64,000 bases of DNA from Chloroflexi bacterium HGW-Chloroflexi-10 (GTDB lineage: Bacteria; Chloroflexota; Anaerolineae; Anaerolineales; Anaerolineaceae): contig PHBZ01000007.1 of the NCBI GenBank assembly GCA_002840755.1, positions 1-64,000 of the forward strand, in the 5' to 3' direction. Shown piece after piece: positions 14,769 to 23,874 of the stretch; position 1 is the stretch's first letter; every line of letters starts with the position of its first letter. A model generated the notes under the pieces. It searched no databases. It saw only the letters and a list, made by a program, of their open reading frames with translations, and had not been told where the DNA came from. A program made the position numbers and the translations under genes.

Positions 14769-16382
14769 TTATATCTTTACCGGCAGCTTACCCAGCGTGG
14801 GGATCTCACCCAGCAGAACGCGTGCCAGCGCTTGCATAGACGGCGGCAGCACTGAATACGTGCACAGATAGGTGCCCACCTGCGGGAAAACCGCCAAGTC
14901 GTATGGCATACGCAGCGCGGCAACGATTAACGGTTTTTGCAGAGCAGCCAGAGCATTCATCAATTCACCCTGGCCGGGTTGGTCGTAGGCATTGATCGTC
15001 CCCAGAATCACCAGGTCGGCCTGGCGGGCACGCTCCACCAGCGCGGCAATCTCCGCGGATTCCGGCTGGCTATCATAACGCAGTTCCTCAACACCCGGCA
15101 GTCGCTCTGCCCACCAGTTTTTCAGGCTGGGCGATTCGTAAGAGGATGTGTCCGCTGGCGTCAGGTCTCGCGGGTTGGGCATCAACACCAACACCCGTTG
15201 GTGAGAAGCTACTCGCAGCGGCAACAGCCTTTGTTCATCCCGCACCAATGTGATCGAACGTTCGGCTATTTCCTGCGCCACAGCGCGGTGCTCTTTACAA
15301 TTCACCACAGCCAGTTCCGGCTGCACAAAATATGTGTTCACCCAGGTTTTCAACGCCGCAACCCGCCCTAAAGCTGCCTGAACTGTTTCTACTGTCAAAA
15401 TTTCCCGGTTGTAAGCCTGCTGCAATCCATGGTAAACCCGTTCGCGGTCCTGCGCGTCACTCATCGTCAGCAGCAGATCGGCACCGGCCTGCAATGCGGC
15501 TACCGCCTCCATCCCCAGGGCTTCCCCCTGACAGATGGCATGCATATCCAGCGCATCGGTGACGATCACACCCCGGAAACCCATCTCTTCGCGCAGCAAT
15601 TGGGTCAATACCCGCCTGGACAGGGTTGCCGGCAGATCCACGCGCCCGGTTAACGCCGGCAGAGCCAGGTGACATGTCATCACCAGTTGAACGCCAGCAT
15701 CCAACACCTGCTGAAAGGGCGGCAGTTCCACGGCATGTAAACGCTCCAGGCTGTGTGGCACCTGCGGCACGCCGTGATGCGAATCACTGGCCGTATCGCC
15801 ATGCCCGGGGAAATGCTTGACGGTAGCGGCTACCCCCACCGATTGTATCCCGCGCGTCAACGCCGCGGCCAATGTCCCCACTTTCTCCGGATCCTCGCCA
15901 AAAGAACGCGTCCCAATGACCGGGTTACGCGGATTAATATTGACATCGGCGCAAGGCGCATAATTCACGTTCACACCCACCGCCGCCAATTCGCGCCCCA
16001 ACACCTGCCCGGCACGGAACGCCAGCTCAAGGTCATTCACTGCACCCAATGCCAGGTTACCCGGTAGTTGGGTCGTACCAGGTGCTACTGCCATCAACTG
16101 CCCGCCTTCCTGATCGGCGGCCAGGAGAAGCGGCGCGATACCCTGTTCAGCGGCTGCCGTCTGCATAGCCGTGGTCAGCGAGCGCAGTTGCTCCGGGCTC
16201 TCCACATTAAACGGACGGAACAGGCTGAACCCCGCTGGACAGTAGTTCTCGATAAGCCCGCGTAGGGCTTCGTTAAAGTACTTACATTCCGCTGCCAATA
16301 GCATGCACTGACCCATTTGCACGGAAAGGTCTTTTTTGACAAATGCATTTTTCGCTAAAGTGTGCTTAATGTGTCCATCCAT
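14769..16382 (-). CDS. GH3 beta-N-acetylhexosaminidase (NagZ-like)
   Basis: The protein is 537 residues when started at the ATG at 16382, 14 bp after the permease stop; a longer frame would run into the permease gene. The GH3 barrel shows LLLAADQEGGQLMAV, GVNVNYAPCADVNINPRNPV, the KHFPGHGDTASDSH loop carrying the Asp-His catalytic pair specific to NagZ-type enzymes, and VTDALDMHAI with the nucleophile Asp. A C-terminal GH3 domain (about 370-537) follows, so it is longer than minimal NagZ (about 340). No signal peptide is present, so it probably cleaves imported disaccharides (chitobiose or GlcNAc-anhMurNAc) in the cytoplasm. The ABC transporter genes precede it directly. Confidence 0.88.
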   Translation of the reverse strand: MDGHIKHTLAKNAFVKKDLSVQMGQCMLLAAECKYFNEALRGLIENYCPAGFSLFRPFNVESPEQLRSLTTAMQTAAAEQGIAPLLLAADQEGGQLMAVAPGTTQLPGNLALGAVNDLELAFRAGQVLGRELAAVGVNVNYAPCADVNINPRNPVIGTRSFGEDPEKVGTLAAALTRGIQSVGVAATVKHFPGHGDTASDSHHGVPQVPHSLERLHAVELPPFQQVLDAGVQLVMTCHLALPALTGRVDLPATLSRRVLTQLLREEMGFRGVIVTDALDMHAICQGEALGMEAVAALQAGADLLLTMSDAQDRERVYHGLQQAYNREILTVETVQAALGRVAALKTWVNTYFVQPELAVVNCKEHRAVAQEIAERSITLVRDEQRLLPLRVASHQRVLVLMPNPRDLTPADTSSYESPSLKNWWAERLPGVEELRYDSQPESAEIAALVERARQADLVILGTINAYDQPGQGELMNALAALQKPLIVAALRMPYDLAVFPQVGTYLCTYSVLPPSMQALARVLLGEIPTLGKLPVKI

Positions 16383-16395
16383 CCGCTTTATGATC

Positions 16396-17259
16396 CTATT
16401 CCTTAACGGCTCCGGCCAGCATGCCGCGCACAAAGAATCGTTGTAATCCAAAGAACACAACCAGCGGAGCCAACATGGAGATGAAAGCTCCGGCTGTAAG
16501 CAGATACCAGGCTTCGCCACGTGTACCGATCAGATCGGTCAATCGGGCAGTGATCACTGCCAATTCGGCCCGTGTGCCCAAAAACACAAGGGCAACCAGT
16601 AGATCATTCCATATCCACAGGAACTCAAACACCGCAAAGGATGCTATCGCTGGCAGGGATAAACGCAGCACCAGGCCGGAAAATATCTGGTAATGGGTTG
16701 CACCATCTATCGTGGCGGCTTCAATCAAATCCCGCGGAATTTGAGAAATAAAGTTATACAGTAAATAAACCGCCATCGGAATGGCAAACCCAGTATGTGC
16801 CAGCCATATTCCCATAAATGTCCCTGTCCATCCCAGTTGGTTATACATGCGCAAAACAGGAATAAGCGCCATTTGAATCGGCATGACAATCAATCCAACC
16901 ACAATGGCGAAGAGTATCTCGCGTCCGGGGAATTTAATCCAGGCGAAGGCATAGGCAGCAATCGCCGAAATCATGATCGGCAGCAAAGTGGATGGAATTG
17001 TCACAATCAGGCTGTTCAAGAAAGAATTGGCCAATCCGCCGCTGGTAAGCACTTCTGCATAATTTTCCAAAGTCCACTGCGAAAATTCAAGCGGGGTTTC
17101 AAAAGCCTTCCACCAGCCGCTCAATGCAATTTGATCCGGCAATCGGAACGAGCTGACAAAAACCCCGAAGGATGGCAGAGTCCATAATAAGCACAAGGCT
17201 ATGACCACAATCTGCACCAGGCCAGAGGAAAGAATTTTCTGGAATTTATAGGATTTCAA
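16396..17259 (-). CDS. Sugar ABC transporter permease (MalG type)
   Basis: The 287-residue protein has six predicted membrane helices. The cytoplasmic loop with EAATIDGATHYQIFSGLVL is the EAA motif that docks on the ATPase. The family (COG0395) pairs with a MalF-type partner, here the gene just upstream, separated by 2 bp. It ends in the usual short cytoplasmic tail. It takes part in uptake of an amino sugar or its oligosaccharide. No ATPase gene is present in the operon, so a shared MsmK/UgpC-type ATPase encoded elsewhere must serve it. Confidence 0.92.
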   Translation of the reverse strand: MKSYKFQKILSSGLVQIVVIALCLLWTLPSFGVFVSSFRLPDQIALSGWWKAFETPLEFSQWTLENYAEVLTSGGLANSFLNSLIVTIPSTLLPIMISAIAAYAFAWIKFPGREILFAIVVGLIVMPIQMALIPVLRMYNQLGWTGTFMGIWLAHTGFAIPMAVYLLYNFISQIPRDLIEAATIDGATHYQIFSGLVLRLSLPAIASFAVFEFLWIWNDLLVALVFLGTRAELAVITARLTDLIGTRGEAWYLLTAGAFISMLAPLVVFFGLQRFFVRGMLAGAVKE

Positions 17260-17261
17260 GG

Positions 17262-18362
17262 CTAGCTCCTTTGCTGGCGCAGGTTGCGAATGTTAATATA
17301 TACTGCCGGCATTACCGCCAGGAATAAAATGACTGCCAATGCGGTTCCATGACCAAAATTGCGGAAGGTAAACATTTCAATGTACATGCGGTTGGCAATC
17401 ACTTCGGTATCATAATTACCACGCGTCATCACATAGACAATATCGAAGATTTTCAAAACCATGATCAGGGTGGTTGTGGCTATGGCAATAATCGTTCCGC
17501 GGATATAGGGAATGGTAATGTGGAAGAAAATCTGAAATTCATTGGCCCCGTCAATCCGAGAGGCTTCCATCAGTTCGCCGGGTACATTTTTGACCGCTGC
17601 CGAGAGCACCACCATACAAAAACCGGTTTGCAGCCAGACCATGATCGCGATTAACATAAACGTATTTAGTGGTGCAATTGTCATAAAAGCCAGTGGTTTG
17701 AAACCGAGCGCCTGAACCAGAGCGTTGATTACCCCATACTGCTCTGCGCAAGCCGGCTTGTAGGCATACATAAAGCGCCAGATCACCGCAGCACCGGCAG
17801 ATGAGATCGCTACCGGTAGAAATATGAAGGATTTTGCCAGAGATTCATACTTTACCCGGTCCACCAAAACCGCAAAAACCAGACCCAGAGCAACACAGAA
17901 AAATGTGACAGTGACCAGCCAGTAAGCATTATTACGGAAGGCTACCAAAATCCCTGGGTCGGAGAATATATACTGATAATTTGCCAGTCCTATAAAGCTT
18001 TCTGAACGTGCATCCAGAAAACTGAGAACAATAGTATTGATGATTGGATAGATCAAATAAACGCATAACAATAAAATAGCCGGGCCAATAAAAATAAAGG
18101 GCTGCAATGTGTTGCGAATTTTCCGGTTGGGGATCATTCCGATCAATCCCTCAACGAAGGTAAACATAAGCCAGACGCCGCCAACCCCAGCGAGCAGCCC
18201 AACAAAAACAATAACCGTTTTGGGGGTACTTTTTGCCTGTATAAAATCAAAAGAAAATTTCAAAAGAAACGCCAGGATGACGATAGCAGCCAGATACATA
18301 CTGGAGCGCACCACCCCTACCCACCAGGGTTCACGACTATGGGGTTTCACTGGGACTGCCAT
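17262..18362 (-). CDS. Sugar ABC transporter permease (MalF type)
   Basis: The 366-residue protein has an N-terminal extension with two helices before the six-helix core. The EAA-type loop reads LMEASRIDGANEFQIFFHIT near residue 270. It pairs with the MalG-type permease encoded 2 bp downstream. The extra N-terminal helices are longer than in most COG1175 members (about 300 residues). A 12-bp inverted repeat (18392-18426) lies between this gene and the binding protein gene, a usual place for differential mRNA stability. Confidence 0.92.
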   Translation of the reverse strand: MAVPVKPHSREPWWVGVVRSSMYLAAIVILAFLLKFSFDFIQAKSTPKTVIVFVGLLAGVGGVWLMFTFVEGLIGMIPNRKIRNTLQPFIFIGPAILLLCVYLIYPIINTIVLSFLDARSESFIGLANYQYIFSDPGILVAFRNNAYWLVTVTFFCVALGLVFAVLVDRVKYESLAKSFIFLPVAISSAGAAVIWRFMYAYKPACAEQYGVINALVQALGFKPLAFMTIAPLNTFMLIAIMVWLQTGFCMVVLSAAVKNVPGELMEASRIDGANEFQIFFHITIPYIRGTIIAIATTTLIMVLKIFDIVYVMTRGNYDTEVIANRMYIEMFTFRNFGHGTALAVILFLAVMPAVYINIRNLRQQRS

Positions 18363-18391
18363 ATTTTTCTCCCATCACATCTATTCTTTCA

Positions 18392-18426
18392 GAAAGGCAG
18401 GGCTGGTGAAACCCGCCCTGCCTTTC
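18392..18426 (-). promoter_or_regulatory. Intra-operon hairpin behind the binding-protein gene
   Basis: GAAAGGCAGGGC (18392-18403) and GCCCTGCCTTTC (18415-18426) form a perfect 12-bp stem with an 11-nt loop. It follows the stop of the solute-binding protein gene. Such hairpins commonly protect the upstream mRNA or reduce read-through, giving more binding protein than permease. Confidence 0.65.
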
Positions 18427-18451
18427 ACTTACCTAACGCCTGGTTATTTCT

Positions 18452-19885
18452 TTATTTCGGCCAGGAGGCTTCAATTTCATCGAGAACGGTCTGGGAGTCT
18501 TTCCCATTGGTCCATTCAATCATTCCAGTCCAGAATGATCCGGAACCAACTTCAGCGGGCATCATATCGGATGCATCGAAGCGGAAGATGGTGGCATTCT
18601 GCAGAATCTCTGCCTGTGAGCGGTCCAGGGCATTTCCGTACCAATCCAGGGGTACATTCTTGTTGGCAGAAATGAATCCACTGGTCATTGCCCAGATTTT
18701 GCCGCCTTCAGGTGAAGACAGGTATTGAACTAAAGCACGTACTTCGGGGCGGTCATTGAACTGAACGATCTGATCCCCAGCGCCCAGGATCGGTTTACCA
18801 ATTTTCTCGTCCATGGCAGGGAAGTAGAAGAAATTAGAGGCTGCGCGCTGTGTTTCCGGAATGAAGCTCAGATACCAGCCAGCCTGGCGGTGCATGAAGC
18901 ATTTTGAATCCAATTTTTGGTCTTCGCCGGTTCCGGTGGTTTCGAACATCGGGTTCTGTGTTGCTCCTACCCAAGTATTGAGGATGTAATCCTTGCCACC
19001 ATAGGCGATAGCATCATTCTTCCAGATTTTGCCCATTTCTTCAAGTGAATCTACGATTTCGGGAGCATTGAACGGAATCTCGTGATTAACCCATTGGTCG
19101 TAAACTTCGGGGCCGTATTTGCGTAAGACAATTTCTTCCAGCCAATCCGTGGCAACCCAACCGGTTACTCCGGAATGTTCAATGGAAATACACCACGGGG
19201 CTTTACCATCGGCGATAATCTGGTCTTGTAAAGCAACCATTTCTTCCCAGGAGGTCGGAACTGCATAACCGGCAGCTTCAAATTCGGCTGGCATATACCA
19301 TACCAATGACTTGGTGCTGGCACGATAATAAATACCATAGAGCTTGCCGTCGAATGTACCCAGGTCGATCCAATCCTGAATATAATCTTCTTTAACCTGG
19401 TCCATATCCAGCACAGAGCTCAGGTCCACCAGTTTGCCTTGTTCGGCATACAGTTTGGTGGTGGCAGGTTGAGCAACTACGGCCAAATCAGGGGCATTGC
19501 CGGCTTCAACTCGAACGGTCAACAGGGTGTTGAAATCTGCGGTACCTTCATGTTCAACATTGATGCCGGTAGAAGCGATGAATGGTTCCATTGCGGCACG
19601 GAATTTGATATCATCTTCTGCTGTGTAGGGTCCCATGATGGTAACAGTAGTTCCGGCATACTTTCCGGCTTTGGCATCAGTCAGCTCAGCGTTGGGGCCA
19701 GCAGGCACAACCGGTGCTTCTGTCGGCTCAACCACTGGAGCAGCAGTCGGTTCGACTACCGCTACTTCGGTAGCCGGTGCTTCAACAACCGGTTCATCGA
19801 CGGTGGCAATCGGGGTGGCAGCCGGGGCGCAGGCACTCAGCAAAAAGCTGAATATAAATAGTACTACGAGCAACTTCTTTAACAT
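18452..19885 (-). CDS. Extracellular sugar-binding lipoprotein of the ABC transporter
   Basis: The 477-residue protein has a lipoprotein signal (hydrophobic stretch, then LLSACAPAAT with the lipidated Cys at 19). A Thr/Pro/Val-rich linker follows to residue 65. The rest is a family 1 solute-binding fold, with an early NAPDLAVVAQP, the alpha-glycoside-type DKLYGIYYRAS region and W-rich loops. It is membrane-anchored outside the cell and delivers substrate to the two permeases. The linker is typical of secreted proteins in this window. AAGGAG before ATG marks the start. Confidence 0.92.
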   Translation of the reverse strand: MLKKLLVVLFIFSFLLSACAPAATPIATVDEPVVEAPATEVAVVEPTAAPVVEPTEAPVVPAGPNAELTDAKAGKYAGTTVTIMGPYTAEDDIKFRAAMEPFIASTGINVEHEGTADFNTLLTVRVEAGNAPDLAVVAQPATTKLYAEQGKLVDLSSVLDMDQVKEDYIQDWIDLGTFDGKLYGIYYRASTKSLVWYMPAEFEAAGYAVPTSWEEMVALQDQIIADGKAPWCISIEHSGVTGWVATDWLEEIVLRKYGPEVYDQWVNHEIPFNAPEIVDSLEEMGKIWKNDAIAYGGKDYILNTWVGATQNPMFETTGTGEDQKLDSKCFMHRQAGWYLSFIPETQRAASNFFYFPAMDEKIGKPILGAGDQIVQFNDRPEVRALVQYLSSPEGGKIWAMTSGFISANKNVPLDWYGNALDRSQAEILQNATIFRFDASDMMPAEVGSGSFWTGMIEWTNGKDSQTVLDEIEASWPK

Positions 19886-19992
19886 GGCATTACTCTCCTT
19901 CTTGAATTTTGTTTGGATATTCTGGGAACAAGGAATTTCCTTTAAACGTACGGGGATCGAGCGGTTTTCTCTTCTTACGATTGGGATACCTC

Positions 19993-21000
19993 CTACACGT
20001 GAACCTGAGCCGGACTGGCAACCATCCGCCGGCCCAATACCACCGCCCCCCAGCCAGAAGGCTTTATATCGGGCGGTAAAAGTACAATTTTTTCGGCCGC
20101 CAGCATCCGCCGGGCCAAAGGCGACTGCGCACGCAGCCGTTCCAACTCCTGCTGGATCGGGTTAAGGAAGGCCTCACCCTGTGAGGCCACTCCACCGCCC
20201 AGCACCACTTTTTCCACATCATATCCCATCACCAGCCATTGAATGGCACGGCTGAGATGGAAGGCGCTCTGTTGAATGATATGCTGCGCCACTGCATCCC
20301 CTTCACGATAAGCCTGGTAAACCACCGCCCCATCCAGTACGGCAAATTGATCCATCGTCGAAAGCGTCCCGTTCTGGCGCGCCTGTAAGGCAAACGCAGC
20401 CAGCGCCGGGCCAGCCGAAAACGTCTCCAGGCAGCCGGGCAAGCCGCAGTTGCAATGGGGACCGTCCGCGTCCAGGCTGACATGCCCAATCTCTCCGGCC
20501 ATGCCATTCGCGCCACGGTACAAACGCCCGTCCAGAATTAAACCGGCAGAAATGCCGGTGCCAATGCTCAGGTAAGCCAAGCTGTGCAGGCTTTCCCGTT
20601 CCTGAAAGTAATCATATACACCCAGAGCGGCGGTACGCACATCGTTCTCCACCACCACCGGAACACCAAAACGCTGTTCCAGCACGGCTGCCAGCGAAAA
20701 AGACTGCAAGTTCAGGTTGACAGCCATTTCCACCACGCCGCCGCGCACCAAACCGGGGATGCCAATGCCTATGGCGCTCACCTGCTGCATCGCTGCGCCG
20801 GCACTGCGCAAGACCTGCTCGACTGCCGCGCAGATGCTGGCGACAGTACCCGGATTGCTGCTCAGATCGGTTGGCAAAATCACCTGTCCGCGAATGACAG
20901 CCTGTTCATCAGCTGCCAGCGCGGCAATCTTGGTGCCGCCGACATCCAGACCGAGCACCCAACCCTTGCGAACAGTGTCGTTAAAAGCTGCATTCAGCAT
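19993..21000 (-). CDS. ROK-family sugar kinase (probable GlcNAc kinase)
   Basis: The 335-residue protein has the phosphate-binding LGLDVGGTKIAALA motif at the N-terminus, IGIGIPGLV, VENDVRTAALG with the catalytic Asp, and the ROK zinc motif CNCGLPGCLE preceded by EIGHVSLD. The Glu-His there supports GlcNAc or glucose binding. In this operon its best role is GlcNAc + ATP to GlcNAc-6-phosphate, feeding NagA. Glucokinase activity cannot be excluded. Its ATG shares one base with the stop of the repressor gene (TGATG), so translation is coupled. Confidence 0.88.
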   Translation of the reverse strand: MLNAAFNDTVRKGWVLGLDVGGTKIAALAADEQAVIRGQVILPTDLSSNPGTVASICAAVEQVLRSAGAAMQQVSAIGIGIPGLVRGGVVEMAVNLNLQSFSLAAVLEQRFGVPVVVENDVRTAALGVYDYFQERESLHSLAYLSIGTGISAGLILDGRLYRGANGMAGEIGHVSLDADGPHCNCGLPGCLETFSAGPALAAFALQARQNGTLSTMDQFAVLDGAVVYQAYREGDAVAQHIIQQSAFHLSRAIQWLVMGYDVEKVVLGGGVASQGEAFLNPIQQELERLRAQSPLARRMLAAEKIVLLPPDIKPSGWGAVVLGRRMVASPAQVHV

Positions 21001-22181
21001 CAGGGCAGCTCCAATTCCTGTGAAAGCACCAGCGCTGAAGCCCCCAGCAGCACATGATCGGCGCCCAGGCTGGAGAGGCGCAAGGTGGTATTTTCCACCA
21101 TATCCGAAAGCACCCGCCGGCGTGCCTGTTGGCGCACCAGATCCAGAAATGGTTCACCCAGTTCGGTTATCTCACCGGAGAGGATCACCTGCTGCATATC
21201 CAGCACCCCGATCAGGTTGGCAATTGCCACACCCAGGGCACGCGCAGCCGCGCTAACCAGTTCGGTCACTTGAGGAACACCGGCCAAAAAAGCCTGGTGG
21301 ACATCTTCCAGATTCAGTTTTGCGTTTGGGTTGGCCTGTGGCAAAACCCCGGGGTGTTGTTCTACCAGGTTGGCAGCGCGCTGTAAGATGGCGCGAGTGC
21401 CGGCTTCTGTCTCCAAACAACCGTAGTTGCCGCAGGTACACAACAAGCCGTTATCCCCCACCACGAGGTGCCCAATTTCACCAGCAGCAAAGCCATCTCC
21501 ATAGAAGATTTTGCCGCCCAGCACAATTCCGGAGCCAATTCCCTCACCGGCCTTTACCACCACCAGGTTGGGCACGTCGCGCAGCTCGCCGTAAGAATAT
21601 TCCGCCAGCGCGGCGACATGGCTGTCGTTGGCCACATGCACCGGCAAATGATAGCGTTCACTCAGAATCTTCTTTAAAGGAAGGTCGTTCCAATCCAGGT
21701 TGACCGCCCGGCGCACGACACCTTCACGCGTATCGATCAGACCGGGGGTGCCAATGCCAATCCCCAATATGGGCTGGCTTGTTTTTTCGACTAAATTGTC
21801 CAACTGGGCGAAGACCTGCTGTAAAGCTGCCTCGCCGCGATAATGTTCGCGTCCGCCGTTGGTGCGTTCCAGAATTTCGCCACGCAGGTTAACCAAAGCG
21901 CCGCGAAAACCACGCCGGGAGAGATCCATACACAGGATCACGCGCGCATCCTTTTCAATCGCCACCAGCATTGGGCGTTTACCGCCCAATGATTCACCTA
22001 CACCCACCTCATGTACCAAACCTTCCTCAATCAGCGCCCCAACGATATCCGAAACCGTCGTGCGTGTCAGCCGGGTGATGCGGGCAACCTCCGCGCGCGA
22101 AACGGCTGTCTGCTGGAAGATGGTCTTGAGTACCAGGGTGATATTGTGATTTTTGGTGAATTGTCGGGTGGCTTTTTTCAT
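21000..22181 (-). CDS. ROK-family transcriptional repressor (NagC/XylR type)
   Basis: The 393-residue protein starts with a winged helix (KKATRQFTKNHNITLVLKTI, then SRAEVARITRLTRTTVSDIV). A ROK sugar-binding domain follows with GIGIGTPGLID, VANDSHVAALAEY, EIGHLVVGDNGLLC and the zinc site CTCGNYGCLE. The ATG at 22181 has GGAA 7 bp upstream and gives the usual N-terminus; a frame to 22235 adds residues lacking support. It is the first gene of the nag operon and would repress it until an amino sugar or its phosphate binds. An inverted repeat in its promoter is the likely site. Confidence 0.9.
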   Translation of the reverse strand: MKKATRQFTKNHNITLVLKTIFQQTAVSRAEVARITRLTRTTVSDIVGALIEEGLVHEVGVGESLGGKRPMLVAIEKDARVILCMDLSRRGFRGALVNLRGEILERTNGGREHYRGEAALQQVFAQLDNLVEKTSQPILGIGIGTPGLIDTREGVVRRAVNLDWNDLPLKKILSERYHLPVHVANDSHVAALAEYSYGELRDVPNLVVVKAGEGIGSGIVLGGKIFYGDGFAAGEIGHLVVGDNGLLCTCGNYGCLETEAGTRAILQRAANLVEQHPGVLPQANPNAKLNLEDVHQAFLAGVPQVTELVSAAARALGVAIANLIGVLDMQQVILSGEITELGEPFLDLVRQQARRRVLSDMVENTTLRLSSLGADHVLLGASALVLSQELELP

Positions 22182-22224
22182 GGGATAGTTCCGAATACTT
22201 TGTAAGTTTATTGTACTAACATAG

Positions 22225-22253
22225 AGTTTAACCAAATGTTAATCGTTTGTCAA
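22225..22253 (-). promoter_or_regulatory. nag operon promoter with operator candidate
   Basis: On the minus strand TTGACA (22248-22253) and TAAACT (22225-22230) are 17 bp apart. TTAACCAAATGTTAA (22228-22242), an inverted repeat with 5-bp arms, overlaps the -10 and spacer, the right place for the ROK repressor to block RNA polymerase. Confidence 0.65.
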
Positions 22254-22336
22254 TAGGGAAATTTGGAGGGGTGAGTTACCATTCGGCCCCCTCCCAGCCT
22301 CCACTGAGGGGACAGGCGAGCCATATATTAAACACC

Positions 22337-22367
22337 GGGGGCTAAAACGACACCGGTTAAAACCGGT
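22337..22367. repeat. REP-like hairpin element
   Basis: GGGGGCTAAAACGACACC is followed by the hairpin ACCGGTTAAAACCGGT (22352-22367). The GGGGCTAAA start resembles GGGCTAAAGCCC at 179-190. The rest of 22254-22521 contains only this and the GGAAT-type repeat described below. Confidence 0.45.
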
Positions 22368-22462
22368 TTTTAAATCAATTCCCCAATTTGTGAACCCGCA
22401 TTTTTGCCGATTTTTGGCACAATGCAAAAGTGGATCCGGATAATCACCAGACCCACTTTTAT

Positions 22463-22507
22463 CATGTATTTCCTAATTCCAAATTCCTATTTCCTGATCT
22501 CTACCTC
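22463..22507. repeat. Degenerate CCTAATTCC / GGAATTAGG repeat tract
   Basis: Short near-repeats (ATTTCCTAATTCCAAATTCC, then TATTTCCTGATCTC) lie directly behind the stop of the LysM gene. Similar tracts lie at 11797-11835, 24535-24565, 24797-24832, 59115-59200 and 61015-61050, mostly within 60 bp of the 3' end of a gene. Confidence 0.5.
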
Positions 22508-22521
22508 AATACTGTTCATCC

Positions 22522-23874
22522 CTACGGGATATTGATGCGTTGGCCGGTAAAAATCAGATTGATATTGGTGATCTGCGTGTTGGCAGCGGTCAATGCGTTG
22601 AGGGTAATGTTGAATTTCTTGGCAATCGCACCGAGTGACTCACCTTTGTTGACGATGTAGACCGTCTTACCATCGGAAAGTTTGATCGTCGCACCCGGGA
22701 GGTAGATCACCTGGCCCACGGAAATATTGTTCTTGTCGGTGATCTCCGGGTTAGCGCGCATCAGAACCGCAACGGTTGTGCCAGCACCTTTGGCAATGCT
22801 ATACAGCGTGTCACCTTTCTTCACGGTGTAGCTGGTTGTGCCGGTCACCGGGATGCTGGGCGAGCCGGGGATGCTGACGGTTAGCGTGAAGGATTGAACC
22901 TGGTTGGCGGTTTTCAGTACCAGGATGTAATCCTGTGTGCTGGGAAGTGTACCGCTAAAGGAAGCTCCCTCGCCCATCGGGCTCTTGAGCACAGTACCAT
23001 CCACGCCGTACAGCGTCAGTTGGATCTTGTCATTCGGGGTGGTCGTCACCGTCAGGGTCTGGTCCTTGGAGGCACGGACGATGAAGTATTGGTTCAGGTT
23101 AGCGGGAATCGTGCCGGTCAGAGTAGCCGAGGTGCTGCCTGCGGCAAAGCTAACGCGCAACGGGATATCCACACTCAGGCCGTAATCCAGCGCACTGCTG
23201 CCAGAAGCCAGCACCAGGATGTAATCCTGTGTTTTGGGTAAGACACCGCGATACCCGGTGTTACTACCGGCAGCGCTTAGGGTAGTACCGTCCGCTCCCA
23301 AAATTGCCAGTGTACCACCAGCAGGGGCAGTCAAAGTCACTTCCAGGGTCTGGTTAGCAGCGGCATTCAACAGGTAATAATGCTTGCTGTTGGCCTCCAA
23401 CTTACCCGCAACAGTGGCAGCCGTTCCGCCAGCGGCAAAGCTGATACGGGCGGGGATATTCAACACCTGGCCGGCTGAGATTGTGCTGCCAACGGTTGGG
23501 TTGGCTTCACGCAGTTCAGCAACGGTGACAGCGAAGCGCTGACCGATACTGAAGAGCGTATCACCGGCCTGCACCGTGTACATACTCGGCTTAGTGGCGC
23601 CGGTCACCGGGATGCCAACAACAGGGATCTTGATCACCTGACCGGGGTAAATCTTGCTTGGGGTGGTAATGGTCGGGTTGGCTTTGAGCAAATCGGCGTA
23701 GGTTACGCCGCAGGTTCTGGCGATCTTCGTCAGATAATCACCTTTCTGAACCGTATACGAGTCCCCACAAGTGGATTGAGCCGACACGGCGGAAGTGAAT
23801 CCCAGGCTGGCCAGGATCACTGCTCCGGCAAGTAAAAGTATCATCATTTTTTTGAAAGAAAATAAGGCGTTCAT
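22522..23874 (-). CDS. Secreted LysM protein with two beta-domain repeats
   Basis: The 450-residue protein has a signal peptide (cleavage near SAVSAQ). LysM modules lie at about residues 38-83 and 97-141 (YTVQKGDYLTKIA, YTVQAGDTLFSIG), and again at about 340-385 and 400-450 (YTVKKGDTLYSIA, YIVNKGESLGAIA). Between them are two repeats of about 90 residues (ISFAAGGTAATVAGKLEAN and the similar VSFAAGSTSATLTGTIPAN), which look like PPC-type beta-sandwich domains. IPVTG occurs twice in linkers next to LysM modules. LysM binds GlcNAc-containing polymers, peptidoglycan or chitin. It stands beside the GlcNAc operon, which fits a role at the cell surface. AAGGAG marks the start. Confidence 0.9.
   Translation of the reverse strand: MNALFSFKKMMILLLAGAVILASLGFTSAVSAQSTCGDSYTVQKGDYLTKIARTCGVTYADLLKANPTITTPSKIYPGQVIKIPVVGIPVTGATKPSMYTVQAGDTLFSIGQRFAVTVAELREANPTVGSTISAGQVLNIPARISFAAGGTAATVAGKLEANSKHYYLLNAAANQTLEVTLTAPAGGTLAILGADGTTLSAAGSNTGYRGVLPKTQDYILVLASGSSALDYGLSVDIPLRVSFAAGSTSATLTGTIPANLNQYFIVRASKDQTLTVTTTPNDKIQLTLYGVDGTVLKSPMGEGASFSGTLPSTQDYILVLKTANQVQSFTLTVSIPGSPSIPVTGTTSYTVKKGDTLYSIAKGAGTTVAVLMRANPEITDKNNISVGQVIYLPGATIKLSDGKTVYIVNKGESLGAIAKKFNITLNALTAANTQITNINLIFTGQRINIP

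Noticed and set aside
16383-16520. 46-residue N-terminal extension of the GH3 hexosaminidase
   Set aside because: It lies inside the permease gene, has a poor fit to the family and no ribosome site; the ATG at 16382 is used.
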